The position numbers and the translations under genes are program-made. From NCBI GenBank assembly GCA_045644725.1, contig JAZRHK010000165.1, positions 1 through 15,273 of the forward strand: a DNA stretch of 15,273 nt, in the 5' to 3' direction. Within the stretch, counting starts at the first letter, position 1. Each line of letters begins with the position of its first letter. Positions 14,565 through 15,273 of the stretch are shown piece by piece. The notes under the pieces are model-generated. The model worked only from the letters and a program-made list of their open reading frames with translations, made no database searches and was not told the DNA's origin. This DNA is from CAAGNP01 sp045644725. Lineage in GTDB: Bacteria > Bacteroidota > Bacteroidia > Bacteroidales > UBA932.

Positions 14565-15263
14565 TCAGTCGTTGTTGAGATGCTCATTTGAGCAGTGTTC
14601 GAATGTGTGTCTGAAGTACTCTTCCATATCCATCCCCATCTCCTCTGCCTTGGCCCTTGAATATCTCTCCACACACTCCATCCTCTCGGTGGCCCCTGTG
14701 ATATCAAAAATTTTCTTGAGTTCGTCGAGGGACTCCTGTGGTATATCCCTCAATGCCCCCGGACCGGTGCCGTGGAAATTGGCCCCTTGTCTTGCATAGC
14801 TCTCCTCAAGGTGTTCGGTGTGCCATTTCCATACAGGGCCCGACTCCACATGGTCCTCCCATTTGAAGGTGTCGGGGTGGATGCAGTAGCCGTATTTGAG
14901 GATATTGCCGGTCATTATTTTTGTAAGGGGGTAGAGTTGTCTCCCCTTTTCAGACTCCACGAAGTATCCCAATCTTGCAGAGAGGTCCCGAAGTGCCATA
15001 ATGACCAGCCCTGGACCATTCTTCCTCGGGCATCTGGTAAGGCAGGAGAGGCACTCTCCGCAATACCAGATAGTGTCACTTTTCAGCAGTTTCTCTATCT
15101 CCCCGTCATCGCCCCTCTGGATAGTGTCGACTATCTTGCGGGGATCATACTTGTAGAACTCCGCAGCAGGGCAAATGGCCGTGCAGGTCCCGCAGTTGAT
15201 GCAGGTCTTCAGACCCTCCTTTATCCTGTAATCCTCTTTTAACAGATCGTATAGTTTTCCCAT
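14565..15263 (-). CDS. HdrC-like iron-sulfur protein, two 4Fe-4S clusters, extended C-terminus
   Basis: This 232-residue protein has Cys21-x2-Cys24-x2-Cys27-x3-Cys31-Pro (CINCGTCTAICP) and Cys68-x2-Cys71-x2-Cys74-x3-Cys78-Pro (CGECLSCLTRCP), the paired sites of HdrC. After residue 100 there is a long hydrophilic extension with no recognised domain, including WKWHTEHLEESYARQG and a charged end. HdrC normally links the HdrA flavin subunit to HdrB. It is the first gene of the operon inside the window. AAGGG lies 6 bases before the ATG, and the sequence ends 10 bases upstream, so the promoter or further operon genes are out of view. Confidence 0.82.
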   Translation of the reverse strand: MGKLYDLLKEDYRIKEGLKTCINCGTCTAICPAAEFYKYDPRKIVDTIQRGDDGEIEKLLKSDTIWYCGECLSCLTRCPRKNGPGLVIMALRDLSARLGYFVESEKGRQLYPLTKIMTGNILKYGYCIHPDTFKWEDHVESGPVWKWHTEHLEESYARQGANFHGTGPGALRDIPQESLDELKKIFDITGATERMECVERYSRAKAEEMGMDMEEYFRHTFEHCSNEHLNND

Positions 15264-15273
15264 AATTACCCTT

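Noticed and set aside
14017..14799. 260-codon plus-strand open frame opposite the HdrB/HdrC-like genes
   Set aside because: It lies antisense to two genes with clear Fe-S motifs, shows no recognised domain, and its composition mirrors the opposite strand. It is a shadow frame.

Overview
The window looks like a chromosomal segment from a member of the Bacteroidota, most likely Bacteroidales. Candidate promoters match the Bacteroidota -7 consensus TAnnTTTG. Most start codons lack a strong Shine-Dalgarno, while rpsU has a very strong one. The gene content is also typical: a bS21/XerC/HPF neighbourhood, two-subunit MutA/MutB methylmalonyl-CoA mutase, and HdrABC-like iron-sulfur proteins. I cannot name a genus.

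Layout. 1-571 (minus): the N-terminal part of a ParE-type topoisomerase subunit, cut by the window edge. 676-1891 (minus): a two-gene unit, xerC-like recombinase then short hpf, ended by a hairpin terminator. 1967-2158 (plus): rpsU, divergent from xerC, with overlapping promoter elements between them. 2213-3606: a REP-associated-type HUH transposase (RAYT-like, minus) flanked by degenerate copies of a short repeat, consensus about TGTCACAGTGGTAGG. 3673-4788 (minus): a lipoprotein of the serine beta-lactamase/PBP-like family. 4902-8973 (plus): mutA and mutB. The mutB frame is cut by one in-frame TAA at 8884-8886, 28 codons before its evident natural end. 9037-15263 (minus): six tightly packed genes. 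In transcription order they are a HdrC-like protein, a HdrB-like protein, a short HdrA/QmoA-like flavoprotein, a second small HdrC-like protein, a 603-residue membrane heme/Fe-S/CCG protein resembling a DsrM-DsrK fusion, and a PLP enzyme that matches cysteate synthase better than threonine synthase.

How the genes may work together. MutA/MutB interconvert succinyl-CoA and methylmalonyl-CoA in the propionate pathway. The Hdr-like set has the parts of a cytoplasmic FAD/Fe-S thiol-disulfide redox complex wired to a membrane heme-b, probably quinone-linked, subunit. Cysteate synthase lies 15 bases downstream in the same transcription unit and uses sulfite. This suggests, as inference only, a link between Hdr-type sulfur redox chemistry and sulfonate or sulfonolipid (capnine/sulfobacin-type) synthesis. 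That operon and the mutB stop codon are the two points most worth following up.
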